From: Labilibaculum sp041595635
Lineage (GTDB): Bacteria > Bacteroidota > Bacteroidia > Bacteroidales > Marinifilaceae
Direction: 5' to 3'
Length of the DNA stretch: 64,000 nucleotides
Assembly (NCBI RefSeq): GCF_041595635.1
Contig: NZ_JBFHJW010000006.1
Span: 1-64,000 of the forward strand
Of the stretch, positions 44,280-51,701 are shown in pieces. A program made the position numbers and the translations under genes. The first letter of the stretch is position 1. Every line of letters begins with the position of its first letter. The notes beneath the pieces are model-generated. The model did no database searches, was not told the DNA's origin, and saw only the letters and a list, made by a program, of their open reading frames with translations.

Positions 44280-44528
44280 TTATTTTTTTAGATAAATTTT
44301 ATAAAAACCAGATTCCTCTAGAGTACCTAAACATTCGAATCCTTTTTTGTTGCACCATTTTGGAATATCAATTCTTGTTCCTTCATCAGCTGAAAGAACT
44401 TCCATGATCTGACCTTTTTCAATAGTTCCAATTGCTTTTTTAGCTGCTAACAATGGTCCTGGGCATGAAGTTCCACGTGCATCTACACTTGTATCTGCTT
44501 TTATTGTCAATAAATCTTCTTGTGTCAT
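44280..44528 (-). CDS. tusA: TusA-family sulfur carrier protein
   Basis: 82 residues, typical size. Conserved CPGP motif (Cys22) in GTSCPGPLLAAKKAIG is the persulfide-carrying cysteine; Cys59 and Cys66 are additional. TusA proteins pass sulfane sulfur between persulfidated enzymes. Placed between dsrE2 (36-base gap) and the mvhD-like gene (2-base gap), which suggests delivery of sulfane sulfur to or from the Hdr/Qmo-type complex rather than a role only in tRNA thiolation. Confidence 0.92.
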   Translation of the reverse strand: MTQEDLLTIKADTSVDARGTSCPGPLLAAKKAIGTIEKGQIMEVLSADEGTRIDIPKWCNKKGFECLGTLEESGFYKIYLKK

Positions 44529-44564
44529 GATCTTAAGTTTTAATAATTAAAAAATATATTTCTA

Positions 44565-45131
44565 TTATATAAAAAGTTGAGCTGAACTCTCACCCATATC
44601 TCCTGCAAACGTAACTGCACCTGCAAAGCGCATATTCGGATAGTCAATCAATTCTTCTTTTTTAATTCCCATTAAATCCATCGACATCTCACAGATAGTA
44701 ATTTCAATCCCAAGGTCTCCTGCTTGCTTAAACATCTCTTCTAATGAAAGAACCCCATGTTTTTTCATGATAGACTTAATCATACGTGGTCCCATTCCCC
44801 CCATATTCATATTTGACATCTTCAGTTTTTCCTTTCCTCTAGGAAGCATTACACCAAACATCTTAGAAATAAAGTTCTTTCCATGTGCTCTTTTTTTAGG
44901 ATCACGCAAGGCTGCAAGAGACCAAAATGAAAAGAATAATTTCACCTCTGTATCCATCGTTGCTGCTGCCAGAGAAATAACCATCGCCGCCAAAATCTTA
45001 TCAAAATCACCAGAAACTATCGCTATAGATAGCTGATCTTGATTCATATTTTCCAACATGGCTACCCTCTTTGTTAAGGCGTCCATTTGCATTTGAAAAT
45101 CAATAGCTTGAACTTCTGTTACTTGTTGCAT
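44565..45131 (-). CDS. dsrE2: DsrE2-family sulfur-transfer protein
   Basis: 188 residues from the ATG at 45131 (MQQVTEVQAIDFQMQ), preferred over one at 45212 because the upstream extension is not typical and the later ATG follows an A-rich tract. A single cysteine, Cys147, lies in ITICEMSMDLMG, the conserved catalytic segment of the DsrE2 group, and VMLPRGKEKLKMSNMNMGGMG is a further family block. DsrE-type proteins receive sulfane sulfur from TusA or rhodanese partners. As first gene of the operon it is probably the sulfur entry or exit point. Confidence 0.85.
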   Translation of the reverse strand: MQQVTEVQAIDFQMQMDALTKRVAMLENMNQDQLSIAIVSGDFDKILAAMVISLAAATMDTEVKLFFSFWSLAALRDPKKRAHGKNFISKMFGVMLPRGKEKLKMSNMNMGGMGPRMIKSIMKKHGVLSLEEMFKQAGDLGIEITICEMSMDLMGIKKEELIDYPNMRFAGAVTFAGDMGESSAQLFI

Positions 45132-45337
45132 TTTTTGTTTTTTTAATGAATTAATATCGGAGTGTACTACAGATATCAGGACATATTTTATTCCGAAAAT
45201 ATTATCAGTCAAATCAATCTAATTTTCCGGCTTCTAGTTTCTAGCTATACCAATGCTTACCGTAAATCCAGATAGACAAATTATTATATCTCAATTTAAT
45301 CTCCGTTTCTTATTTCTTTTATAAGAATATCATAATC

Positions 45338-45345
45338 CAAATATA
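45338..45345 (-). promoter_or_regulatory. Bacteroidota -7 element of the dsrE2-tusA-qmo operon
   Basis: Reverse-strand TATATTTG, exact TAnnTTTG. It places transcription start near 45331, about 200 bases before the dsrE2 start, with the TGTGA palindrome about 75 bases upstream of that. Confidence 0.5.
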
Positions 45346-45399
45346 GATTAGTAAAAAATATTTTTTATTATTTTAAGCGTGAGTTCAAACATATTTAAG

Positions 45400-45415
45400 T
45401 GTGATTCATATCACA
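45400..45415. promoter_or_regulatory. CRP-type palindromic operator (TGTGAT-N4-ATCACA)
   Basis: Perfect inverted arms TGTGAT and ATCACA around four bases, i.e. TGTGA-N6-TCACA, identical to the CRP/HcpR-class consensus. It lies in the divergent region between the regulator gene at 45549 and the dsrE2 operon, so either or both may be controlled. Relative to the -7 element of the regulator gene it is centred near -37 to -40. Confidence 0.65.
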
Positions 45416-45430
45416 TTGTCGAAATATTTA

Positions 45431-45438
45431 TATATTTG
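45431..45438 (+). promoter_or_regulatory. Bacteroidota -7 element for the Crp/Fnr-family gene
   Basis: TATATTTG, exact TAnnTTTG; the TGTGA palindrome ends 15 bases upstream, overlapping the expected -33 region. Confidence 0.55.
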
Positions 45439-45548
45439 CATACGAATACATCAATAAAATGAATGCAATTCATATAGAACTCAGATAAAACATCAATAAA
45501 TAGGCGCTATTTATTGAATAATAAATTCTTTAATAAAAAAGCAGAAAT

Positions 45549-46229
45549 ATGAGCCAGATCACATGTATTAATTGCAATAACAGATCAACTGCTACATCAC
45601 AGCTTAAGGATAAAGAATTATCAATGTTAGAAGCTAGTTGTTCAAATGTTAAATTCATGAAAGGTGATGTAATTTTTAAACAATATGCCCTTTCGTCGAA
45701 CATCATCTATGTGAAAAAAGGACTTGTTAAAATTCATATTAATGGACCTGATCGGGATCAAATTTTAAAAATTGTAAAAGGACCAACTTATTTAGGAATC
45801 CCAACAACTTTTGGCGATAAAGTCAATCGCTATTCTGCCACAGCATTAACAGAAACTGATGTATGTTTCGTTGAGCTCTCAGCTTTTAAAGAATTCCTAG
45901 CTACCAACAGCAATTTTGCTTTTGAAATTATTAAAGAATTATGCAAAAATGAATTGGGTCACTTCGATCATTGTGTAAGTCAAGTCCAAAAACAAAGTCA
46001 GGGTCGAATTGCAGAAGGGATCTGCTTCTTCGCAGATAAAATATTTAATGAATCTATCTTTGAACTTCCTCTATCAAGACAAGAGTTAGGCGATTTAACA
46101 GGTAATTCGCGTGAAAGTGTTTCCAGAATTCTTACTAATTTGAATAATGATAAAGTGATTTCTCTTAAAGGAAAAACTATCGAAATTCTGAATATGGAAC
46201 GCTTAAAGGGTATTAGTAAAAATGGCTAA
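45549..46229 (+). CDS. Crp/Fnr-family transcriptional regulator
   Basis: 226 residues. Cyclic-nucleotide-binding-like domain (about 25-115, GDVIFKQYALSSNIIYVKKGLVKI) and a long dimer helix, then a winged helix-turn-helix (LSRQELGDLTGNSRESVSRIL). The recognition helix has Arg188, Glu189 and Arg193, the same R-E-x-x-x-R pattern as E. coli CRP, predicting TGTGA half sites. Cys6, Cys9 and Cys31 sit near the N-terminus; others at 106, 132, 142 and 159. This is not a clear FNR four-cysteine pattern, but a cluster or thiol-based sensing is possible. It is divergent to the sulfur/Qmo operon and probably its regulator (inference from position). Confidence 0.85.
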   Translation: MSQITCINCNNRSTATSQLKDKELSMLEASCSNVKFMKGDVIFKQYALSSNIIYVKKGLVKIHINGPDRDQILKIVKGPTYLGIPTTFGDKVNRYSATALTETDVCFVELSAFKEFLATNSNFAFEIIKELCKNELGHFDHCVSQVQKQSQGRIAEGICFFADKIFNESIFELPLSRQELGDLTGNSRESVSRILTNLNNDKVISLKGKTIEILNMERLKGISKNG

Positions 46230-46354
46230 GGCGTTTTGAATTATTTTTTCATCTGAATTATTTAATCCTTTTTGAAAACCATCCCTGAAAATACTCGCCA
46301 CTTACAGACCTTTTAGAATTCTCATACTTTTAAAAATACCCTCTACATTTTAAG

Positions 46355-46362
46355 TACATTTG
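46355..46362 (+). promoter_or_regulatory. Bacteroidota -7 element for rarD
   Basis: TACATTTG fits TAnnTTTG, 28 bases before the start at 46391. Confidence 0.45.
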
Positions 46363-46390
46363 CAAATCTAAAAAAAGTAAAGGGTAAAAA

Positions 46391-47293
46391 ATGGAGAAAT
46401 CAAAAGACAATAAAATGGGCTATGTATATGCCATGCAAGCTTTTTTCGCATGGGGAATTTTACCCATCTTTTGGAAATTATTATCTCATGTTTCAGCCTT
46501 TGAAATACTTGCTCATCGAATTTTTTGGTCCTTCATTTTTCTAGCTTTCTTCTTGTTTTGGACTCGACAAAGCAAATTACTCAATCTTCTGAAACAAAAG
46601 AAAACTCGCAATAGCCTTATCACTTCTTCCTTACTAATTGGGGTTAATTGGGGCTTCTTTATCTATGCCGTAAATACAAATCAAATTGTTGAAGCAAGCT
46701 TGGGTTACTATATCAATCCTATTGCGAATGTATTTCTTGGAATACTTGTATTAAATGAAAAATTAGACAAGTTAAAATTTGCAGCACTTCTGCTTGCCTC
46801 TACTGCTGTAATTTATCTTACTATCGATTACGGTAAATTTCCATGGATCTCAATTCTTCTTGCATGCACATTTGCTTTGTATGGTTTGGTGAAAAAAACA
46901 GCTGGAATCGATGCTATTCCGGCACTTTGCATAGAAACTTTACTTCTAACACCTCTGGCATTTGTATTTATTATTTACAAAATTTGGATAGGAACAAGCG
47001 CTTTCTTTGCAGGCAATTTTTTAACTGACATTTATTTAATCCTAACTGGAATTGTAACCAGCTTTCCTCTTTATTGGTTCGCTAAAGGTGCACAACGAAT
47101 TCCTCTTTCTGCATTGGGCTTTATGCAGTACATAGGTCCTAGCCTAATGTTATTAATCGGCGTATTGATATACAAAGAAAAATTTCGTCACGAACAAGCC
47201 ATTGCCTTTGGAATGATCTGGTGTGCTCTCTTCCTATACACCTTCTCTATGATTCGAAACACGAAAAGAATCCTAAAATCAAAAGTCAATTAA
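46391..47293 (+). CDS. rarD: RarD-like EamA/DMT-family transporter
   Basis: 300 residues with about ten membrane helices. The N-terminus MGYVYAMQAFFAWGILPIFWKLL, HRIFWSFIFL and the repeat blocks EASLGYYINPIANVFLGIL and PLSALGFMQYIGPSLMLLIG are the features of RarD (drug/metabolite transporter superfamily). RarD is an inner-membrane exporter of unknown natural substrate. Single-gene unit between the Crp-like regulator and a convergent outer-membrane protein. Confidence 0.9.
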   Translation: MEKSKDNKMGYVYAMQAFFAWGILPIFWKLLSHVSAFEILAHRIFWSFIFLAFFLFWTRQSKLLNLLKQKKTRNSLITSSLLIGVNWGFFIYAVNTNQIVEASLGYYINPIANVFLGILVLNEKLDKLKFAALLLASTAVIYLTIDYGKFPWISILLACTFALYGLVKKTAGIDAIPALCIETLLLTPLAFVFIIYKIWIGTSAFFAGNFLTDIYLILTGIVTSFPLYWFAKGAQRIPLSALGFMQYIGPSLMLLIGVLIYKEKFRHEQAIAFGMIWCALFLYTFSMIRNTKRILKSKVN

Positions 47294-47361
47294 TGTTTTA
47301 TCGTCTAAACCCATACCATTGCTGCGACTATGCTAGCAGAAAACATCAAAGAATAAACAAG

Positions 47362-47395
47362 AAAAAAGCCTGTTCAGTTATCCTAAACAAGCCTT
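47362..47395 (-). terminator. Terminator of the outer-membrane transporter-like gene
   Basis: On the reverse strand AAGGCTTGTTTAG pairs with CTGAACAGGCTTT over 13 positions with three G-U pairs, loop GATAA, then further T residues. The forward strand has A-C mismatches instead, so it works only for the reverse gene. Confidence 0.75.
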
Positions 47396-47421
47396 CTCTG
47401 AATTGATGTATACAATACCTT

Positions 47422-48198
47422 TTATAAAGGCATTCTAATTGACAAACCTAAGCTAAGAAAAAAATCTGGAGAAACCTCACTTAATCCGATTCCAGTTGAA
47501 AAATCTAGCTGCAAATCATCATTTACCGAATAAGTCATACCAGCATCCCAACGATGATCATTTTTCCCTTCATTAGGCAGAAAACCATATAATTCAGCAA
47601 AAGCGCCCAATTTCTGCGACAGACTAATGCCAACAACAGCAGTATAAACCCCTACGGCATAATCTTCGTCCTCTACTCCACTCCAGGCAACACCCAAATT
47701 CATACCTAACGACATTGCTTCATTTAAAAAGTAATCACCCGTAACCCTTATATCAGCACCTAAATTTTCATTTTCAAAAGTACTTGATCCACTATGTGGA
47801 ATCGAAATTGTAGTTAGCAAGGCTAATTTTGGTTTCCCTTCATCTTCTAGCAAATGGAATTTAGCACCAATACTCAAGGGGCCAAAACCTCGCTCCGTAT
47901 AAGAATCTTCCTCTTCTGAAGAATGTATTCCCTGATAGGAGAAACCCATGCGAAGTTCAATATTATCCACAAGACCATAACGCAACAAAGTTGTATTAAA
48001 GGTAGTATTATTGATATCAGCATCCGTTTTCTCGAAAGCGAAGCCCGATTCTATTTGTAAACCTTTTGGAGAAATCAGACTGGCCGATTCAGTTTGGTCA
48101 GGACGATCAGTTACCATATCTGGCTTTTCCTGTGCACTTGCACCTCCAAAAAACAGAATTACAAACAATAAAAGTGTTACACTTTGTCTCATCCCCAT
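47422..48198 (-). CDS. Outer-membrane transporter-like beta-barrel protein (phenol MetA degradation family)
   Basis: 258 residues, signal peptide to about residue 22 (ASAQ). The family block TDRPDQTESASLISPKGLQIESG follows, with later strand patterns ELRMGFSYQG, SIGAKFHLLEDEG and GMTYSVNDDLQLDFSTGIGL ending in a barrel-like C-terminus. This matches PF13557 (Phenol_MetA_deg), annotated as outer-membrane transporters. Ligand unknown. Six bases after the DUF2007 gene (same strand), so probably co-transcribed with it. Confidence 0.75.
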   Translation of the reverse strand: MGMRQSVTLLLFVILFFGGASAQEKPDMVTDRPDQTESASLISPKGLQIESGFAFEKTDADINNTTFNTTLLRYGLVDNIELRMGFSYQGIHSSEEEDSYTERGFGPLSIGAKFHLLEDEGKPKLALLTTISIPHSGSSTFENENLGADIRVTGDYFLNEAMSLGMNLGVAWSGVEDEDYAVGVYTAVVGISLSQKLGAFAELYGFLPNEGKNDHRWDAGMTYSVNDDLQLDFSTGIGLSEVSPDFFLSLGLSIRMPL

Positions 48199-48203
48199 CT
48201 TAT

Positions 48204-48434
48204 TTAGTGTTTTTTCTGTAACTCTTCAATACAAACACGTGCTTTAGCAACATTCTTATTTTCGACAAGTAATTCCACCGAATCAGGAGTTCCCCCCATC
48301 CCAACAATACTCCCCGATTGAGAATCATCTCTCCATAAAGAAGGGATTCCATTTTCTTCCAATCTTTCCTTATAAAATTGAACATTGATTTTCGATCCTA
48401 TAAAAACACAGATTAATTCAGTTTCATCATCCAT
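48204..48434 (-). CDS. DUF2007 family small signal-transduction-like protein
   Basis: 76 residues: ELICVFIGSKINVQFYKERLEENGIPSLWRDD and VELLVENKNVAKARVCIEELQ match DUF2007, a small PII-like or ACT-like ferredoxin-fold domain. It is usually a fused or accessory unit of unknown role. First gene of a two-gene unit with the outer-membrane protein. Confidence 0.7.
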   Translation of the reverse strand: MDDETELICVFIGSKINVQFYKERLEENGIPSLWRDDSQSGSIVGMGGTPDSVELLVENKNVAKARVCIEELQKKH

Positions 48435-48798
48435 AATTGATTTTCTTTAAAATTTATGTTCCTCAGAACCTAAGATATAGAAAACTTTTGATTATTCTAT
48501 TTTTTTAATCTGTGAAAACACACACCAAGAAGGTTTCAAACATAAAAGTTGACCCTAGTAATTTAGCAAGTACCCTACTTAAGGTCAATACTATTTATCC
48601 AAGCCAAATTGTAAAGACGAAATCACATTAATTTATAGTTAAATCTATACTGCACGCAAATACCTATTAGTAGGACACTTATGCAAATTGCATACTATGA
48701 TTTAAAATAGAATATACATTTTTTTTGATTTTAATGCATATTTGATTTCAATAGATCGAAAAGATAACATATATTTGGTATCATATTTACGTACTGAT
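48435..48798. other. Intergenic region upstream of the response regulator
   Basis: About 360 bases between divergent genes; the -7 element at 48780-48787 is the only recognised signal. Confidence 0.45.
48780..48787 (+). promoter_or_regulatory. Bacteroidota -7 element for the response regulator
   Basis: TATATTTG, exact TAnnTTTG, only 11 bases before the chosen start at 48799, which implies a very short leader. Confidence 0.4.
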
Positions 48799-49173
48799 AT
48801 GAATAATGAAAAAAACAAACTAATACTAGTTGTAGAGGATGAAGAATTCAACAGAATTTATTTTGAAGAATTGTTAACCCAAATTCATTGCAATGTTTTG
48901 GTTGCCAAAAATGGTATTGAAGCAGTTCAAATCTGCACTGATAACGAAAAAATTGATTTGGTTTTAATGGATATTAAAATGCCATTAATGGATGGATATG
49001 AGGCCACAAAGGAAATCAAAAAAATACGACCAAACCTTCCTATTATTGCACAAACCGCTTTTGCTCTTCTTGGCGATAAAACAAAATCTTTAGAAAATGG
49101 TTGCGATGATTACATTTCTAAGCCAGTAAAAAAAGACAACCTAATTAAATTAATTCAAAAACATCTGGTATAA
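48799..49173 (+). CDS. Single-domain response regulator (CheY-like)
   Basis: 124 residues from the ATG at 48799; an upstream ATG at 48742 would add residues before the receiver fold. Conserved residues: Glu13-Asp14 pair in VVEDEEFN, phospho-acceptor Asp58 in LVLMDIKMP, Thr86 in IAQTAF and Lys108 in YISKPV. No output domain, so it must act by protein contact with a kinase or phosphorelay. No kinase is adjacent. Transcribed from its own promoter. Confidence 0.88.
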   Translation: MNNEKNKLILVVEDEEFNRIYFEELLTQIHCNVLVAKNGIEAVQICTDNEKIDLVLMDIKMPLMDGYEATKEIKKIRPNLPIIAQTAFALLGDKTKSLENGCDDYISKPVKKDNLIKLIQKHLV

Positions 49174-49404
49174 CAAGTCACTTTCTTCTATAAATTTCCT
49201 AATCAAACATTATAAAAATCCAATCTCAAATGTTATTTCACATTTCAAGATTTTTTAATGATTTGTATCATTCCCTCCCTCACAAAATCCTTCACTCAAA
49301 GGCAAACTCAATAACAAAATGCCTAATGAGAAGCACTCCTAAAACTTTGAACTGATTAATTTTTCCATTATCTTTAGAATCATTCAAAATAAGGAGATGA
49401 AACT

Positions 49405-49854
49405 ATGAATAAATACATTATTTTACTGGGAACTATCCTTTTGTTTAGCAATAATTTATTGGCGCAAAAAATAATGAAAAAAGATCAATACAATCAGCTT
49501 ACCGCAGACGAAAAGAGAGTAATAATCGACAAAGGAACCGAATATCCCGGAACTGGAAAATACCTACACAACAAAGCATCTGGTGTCTACACCTGCAAGC
49601 AATGCAATGCAGAACTCTATCTATCCCATAGCAAATTTGAGTCACATTGTGGTTGGCCAAGTTTCGACGATGAAATAGAAGGAGCCGTTAAACGAATAAC
49701 TGACACAGACGGTAGAAGAACCGAAATTGTTTGTGCCAATTGCGATGGGCATCTTGGTCACGTTTTTTTGGGAGAAGGATTCACCTCCAAAAATACCCGG
49801 CACTGTGTAAATAGCATTTCGCTAGATTTTATTCCTCTGAAATCGGATCAGTAA
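49405..49854 (+). CDS. msrB: Exported methionine-R-sulfoxide reductase MsrB
   Basis: 149 residues. A signal peptide (MNKYIILLGTILLFSNNLLA) is followed by the SelR domain: zinc CxxC pairs in YTCKQCNAEL and IVCANCDGHLGHV, HCGWPSFDDEI and the catalytic Cys in TRHCVNSISLDF. MsrB reduces the R form of methionine sulfoxide in proteins. Signal peptide implies periplasmic action, unlike the cytoplasmic form. Single gene with its own terminator. Confidence 0.93.
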   Translation: MNKYIILLGTILLFSNNLLAQKIMKKDQYNQLTADEKRVIIDKGTEYPGTGKYLHNKASGVYTCKQCNAELYLSHSKFESHCGWPSFDDEIEGAVKRITDTDGRRTEIVCANCDGHLGHVFLGEGFTSKNTRHCVNSISLDFIPLKSDQ

Positions 49855-49878
49855 AGAAAAGTAAAAATCATAAATTGA

Positions 49879-49907
49879 AGACCTTAGCTAAGCTAAGGTC
49901 TTTTTTT
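49879..49907 (+). terminator. Terminator of msrB
   Basis: AGACCTTAGC (49879-49888) pairs with GCTAAGGTCT (49892-49901), loop TAA, followed by six T residues. Confidence 0.92.
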
Positions 49908-50188
49908 ATTGACAAACAAGTAAAGTATAAACTTTCTAACCTAGAATATTTTCACCTAAAAAAAGCAGGTAATTCAAAAAAAGATCTATCTTCGCGTCGA
50001 TTATAAAATTAAACAATTACAATCATTATTTGTGCATTTTTTAACATTGTCGATCTAATTACAAATATTCTTAACAGTAATTCTTTTAATCGGCAAAAAT
50101 ATTGAACTAGATATTTTATCGAATCAATTAAAAAATAGTAAGTTTAATAGCAAATCATAAACAGTAAGGACCCTAAATTTGAATTGAA

Positions 50189-50803
50189 ATGAGTTTTAAT
50201 TTTCTTGAAATCATATCTGCCTCTATCGTATTATTTGCAGTAATTGACATTATTGGCGGCATTCCTATTATTGTGGATTTAAAACAAAAAGGTGGTGAAA
50301 TAGAAGCCTTAAAGGCTACTTTGGTAGCACTTTGCGTATTAATCATCTTTACTTTTTTGGGAGATAATTTACTAGGCTTGTTTGGAGTAGACATTTCAAG
50401 TTTTGCCATCGCTGGTTCTATAATTTTATTTATTATGGGTGTTGAAATGGCTTTGGGTGTGGAAATTATTAAATACGATGGCCCAGGTGGGGTTTCCATT
50501 GTACCTATCGCCTTTCCTTTGGTTGCCGGAGCAGGTTCATTTACTACGGTTTTATCTTTACGTGCCGAATATGCTACCGAAAACATTATTGTAGCAATTA
50601 TTTTGAACTTGGCGTTTGTGTACCTGGTTTTACGTTCCACTGATTTCGTTGAGAGAATACTAGGTGAAGGAGGAATTCTTATTTTACGCAAAGTATTTGG
50701 AATTATATTACTTGCTATATCGGTAAAACTTTTCATGTCGAATGTTGCCATTCAAATACACACTCTTTTTCCTTTTTTAAAAGAAGCTTTACAACATTCC
50801 TAG
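50189..50803 (+). CDS. MarC family integral membrane protein
   Basis: 204 residues, six hydrophobic segments. Start ISASIVLFAVIDIIGGIPIIV is the MarC (UPF0056) signature, followed by FAIAGSIILFIMGVEMALG and PIAFPLVAGAGSFTTVL. MarC proteins are inner-membrane proteins of unclear transport role. A 281-base region before it carries no recognised gene. The next gene (a TauE permease) is 90 bases away with its own -7 element. Confidence 0.85.
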   Translation: MSFNFLEIISASIVLFAVIDIIGGIPIIVDLKQKGGEIEALKATLVALCVLIIFTFLGDNLLGLFGVDISSFAIAGSIILFIMGVEMALGVEIIKYDGPGGVSIVPIAFPLVAGAGSFTTVLSLRAEYATENIIVAIILNLAFVYLVLRSTDFVERILGEGGILILRKVFGIILLAISVKLFMSNVAIQIHTLFPFLKEALQHS

Positions 50804-50851
50804 AGCAAGAACTTTAAACAATATTCAAGCACAAAACATAAGAAATTAAGC

Positions 50852-50859
50852 TATTTTTG
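50852..50859 (+). promoter_or_regulatory. Bacteroidota -7 element for the TauE/SafE gene
   Basis: TATTTTTG fits TAnnTTTG, 34 bases before the start at 50894. Confidence 0.45.
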
Positions 50860-50893
50860 TATCATTCAAAGCAAACTTATTGTACCATTTGCC

Positions 50894-51637
50894 ATGCATG
50901 ATATAAGTATCATTCAAATTGTTCTATGCGGTATTGTTATTCTTTCGGCAGCATTTATAAAAGGCATGACCGGTTTTGGTTTTGCCCTACTTGCGGTTCC
51001 TTTTCTCTCGCTCATTTTTCCGATGCAGATTTTAGTTCCCGCCATGAGTCTATTCAATTTAGTAAGTAGCTTAGTTATTCTTCTTAAACTACAGGAAAAA
51101 ATAAAAGCTTACTATTTTATTCCTATGTTTGTTGCGAGCTTGGGAGGAATTCCCTTGGGGGTTTATGCTCTTGAATATGTAAGCAGCGATACACTTCGAC
51201 TCATTACAGGCATTCTAGTTATTCTTTTTTCCGTTCAAATGTTGGGAAAAATTAAACTAGCCAAGCACTTTTTAAACTTTCCCATTGTTTTTGCCGGATT
51301 TGTTAGTGGAATTCTAAGCAGTTCGATATCGGTTGGCGGACCACCACTAGTCATAGCCATGAATCGAAAAGGATATCCTAAAGACAAATTTCGAGGTGTA
51401 TTTGCCTGGTTCGGTACTTTCTCATCATTTTTTACTACTGTTGCCTTTTTAATGAAAGGCATGATAGAAATGCAATCGGTGAACTTATCGCTTTTTTGTC
51501 TGCCGATTCTATTTTTCGGCTCTCATGTTGGTGCTAAATTTTCGGGTAAAATTGAACCTGATAAATTCAGAAAAATAGTGATTGGAATCAATATTATTAC
51601 AGGCTCATTTATTGTAATCTCTTCTCTTGTTAATTAG
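50894..51637 (+). CDS. TauE/SafE family permease (sulfite/organosulfonate exporter-like)
   Basis: 247 residues with about eight membrane helices. KGMTGFGFALLAVPFLSLIF, GGIPLGVYALEYV, SGILSSSISVGGPPLVIAM (the family-typical central block) and KIEPDKFRKIVIGINIITGS fit PF01925. Family members export sulfite, sulfoacetate or similar anions; specificity here is not known. It lies about 5 kb from the sulfur-relay operon, but the two are separated by several unrelated genes, so I do not infer a functional tie. Confidence 0.85.
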   Translation: MHDISIIQIVLCGIVILSAAFIKGMTGFGFALLAVPFLSLIFPMQILVPAMSLFNLVSSLVILLKLQEKIKAYYFIPMFVASLGGIPLGVYALEYVSSDTLRLITGILVILFSVQMLGKIKLAKHFLNFPIVFAGFVSGILSSSISVGGPPLVIAMNRKGYPKDKFRGVFAWFGTFSSFFTTVAFLMKGMIEMQSVNLSLFCLPILFFGSHVGAKFSGKIEPDKFRKIVIGINIITGSFIVISSLVN

Positions 51638-51645
51638 GATTAAGC

Positions 51646-51679
51646 AAAAAAAAAGCTCACGAAAACAATTCCGCGAGCT
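51646..51679 (-). terminator. Terminator of the second outer-membrane receptor
   Basis: AGCTC (51654-51658) pairs with GAGCT (51675-51679) with inner CG pairs; reverse strand has nine T residues (51646-51654). It ends 22 bases past the receptor stop. Confidence 0.8.
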
Positions 51680-51701
51680 AACTTATTTTTCTTATAATCA
51701 A

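Noticed and set aside
44565..45212. Longer DsrE2 reading frame starting at 45212
   Set aside because: The extra 27 residues are not typical of the family, and the ATG at 45131 has an A-rich start context, so the shorter form is annotated.
50894..51637. TauE/SafE permease as part of the sulfur-relay system
   Set aside because: It is separated from that operon by at least seven unrelated genes, has its own promoter-like element and lacks the TGTGA site; family substrates are diverse.
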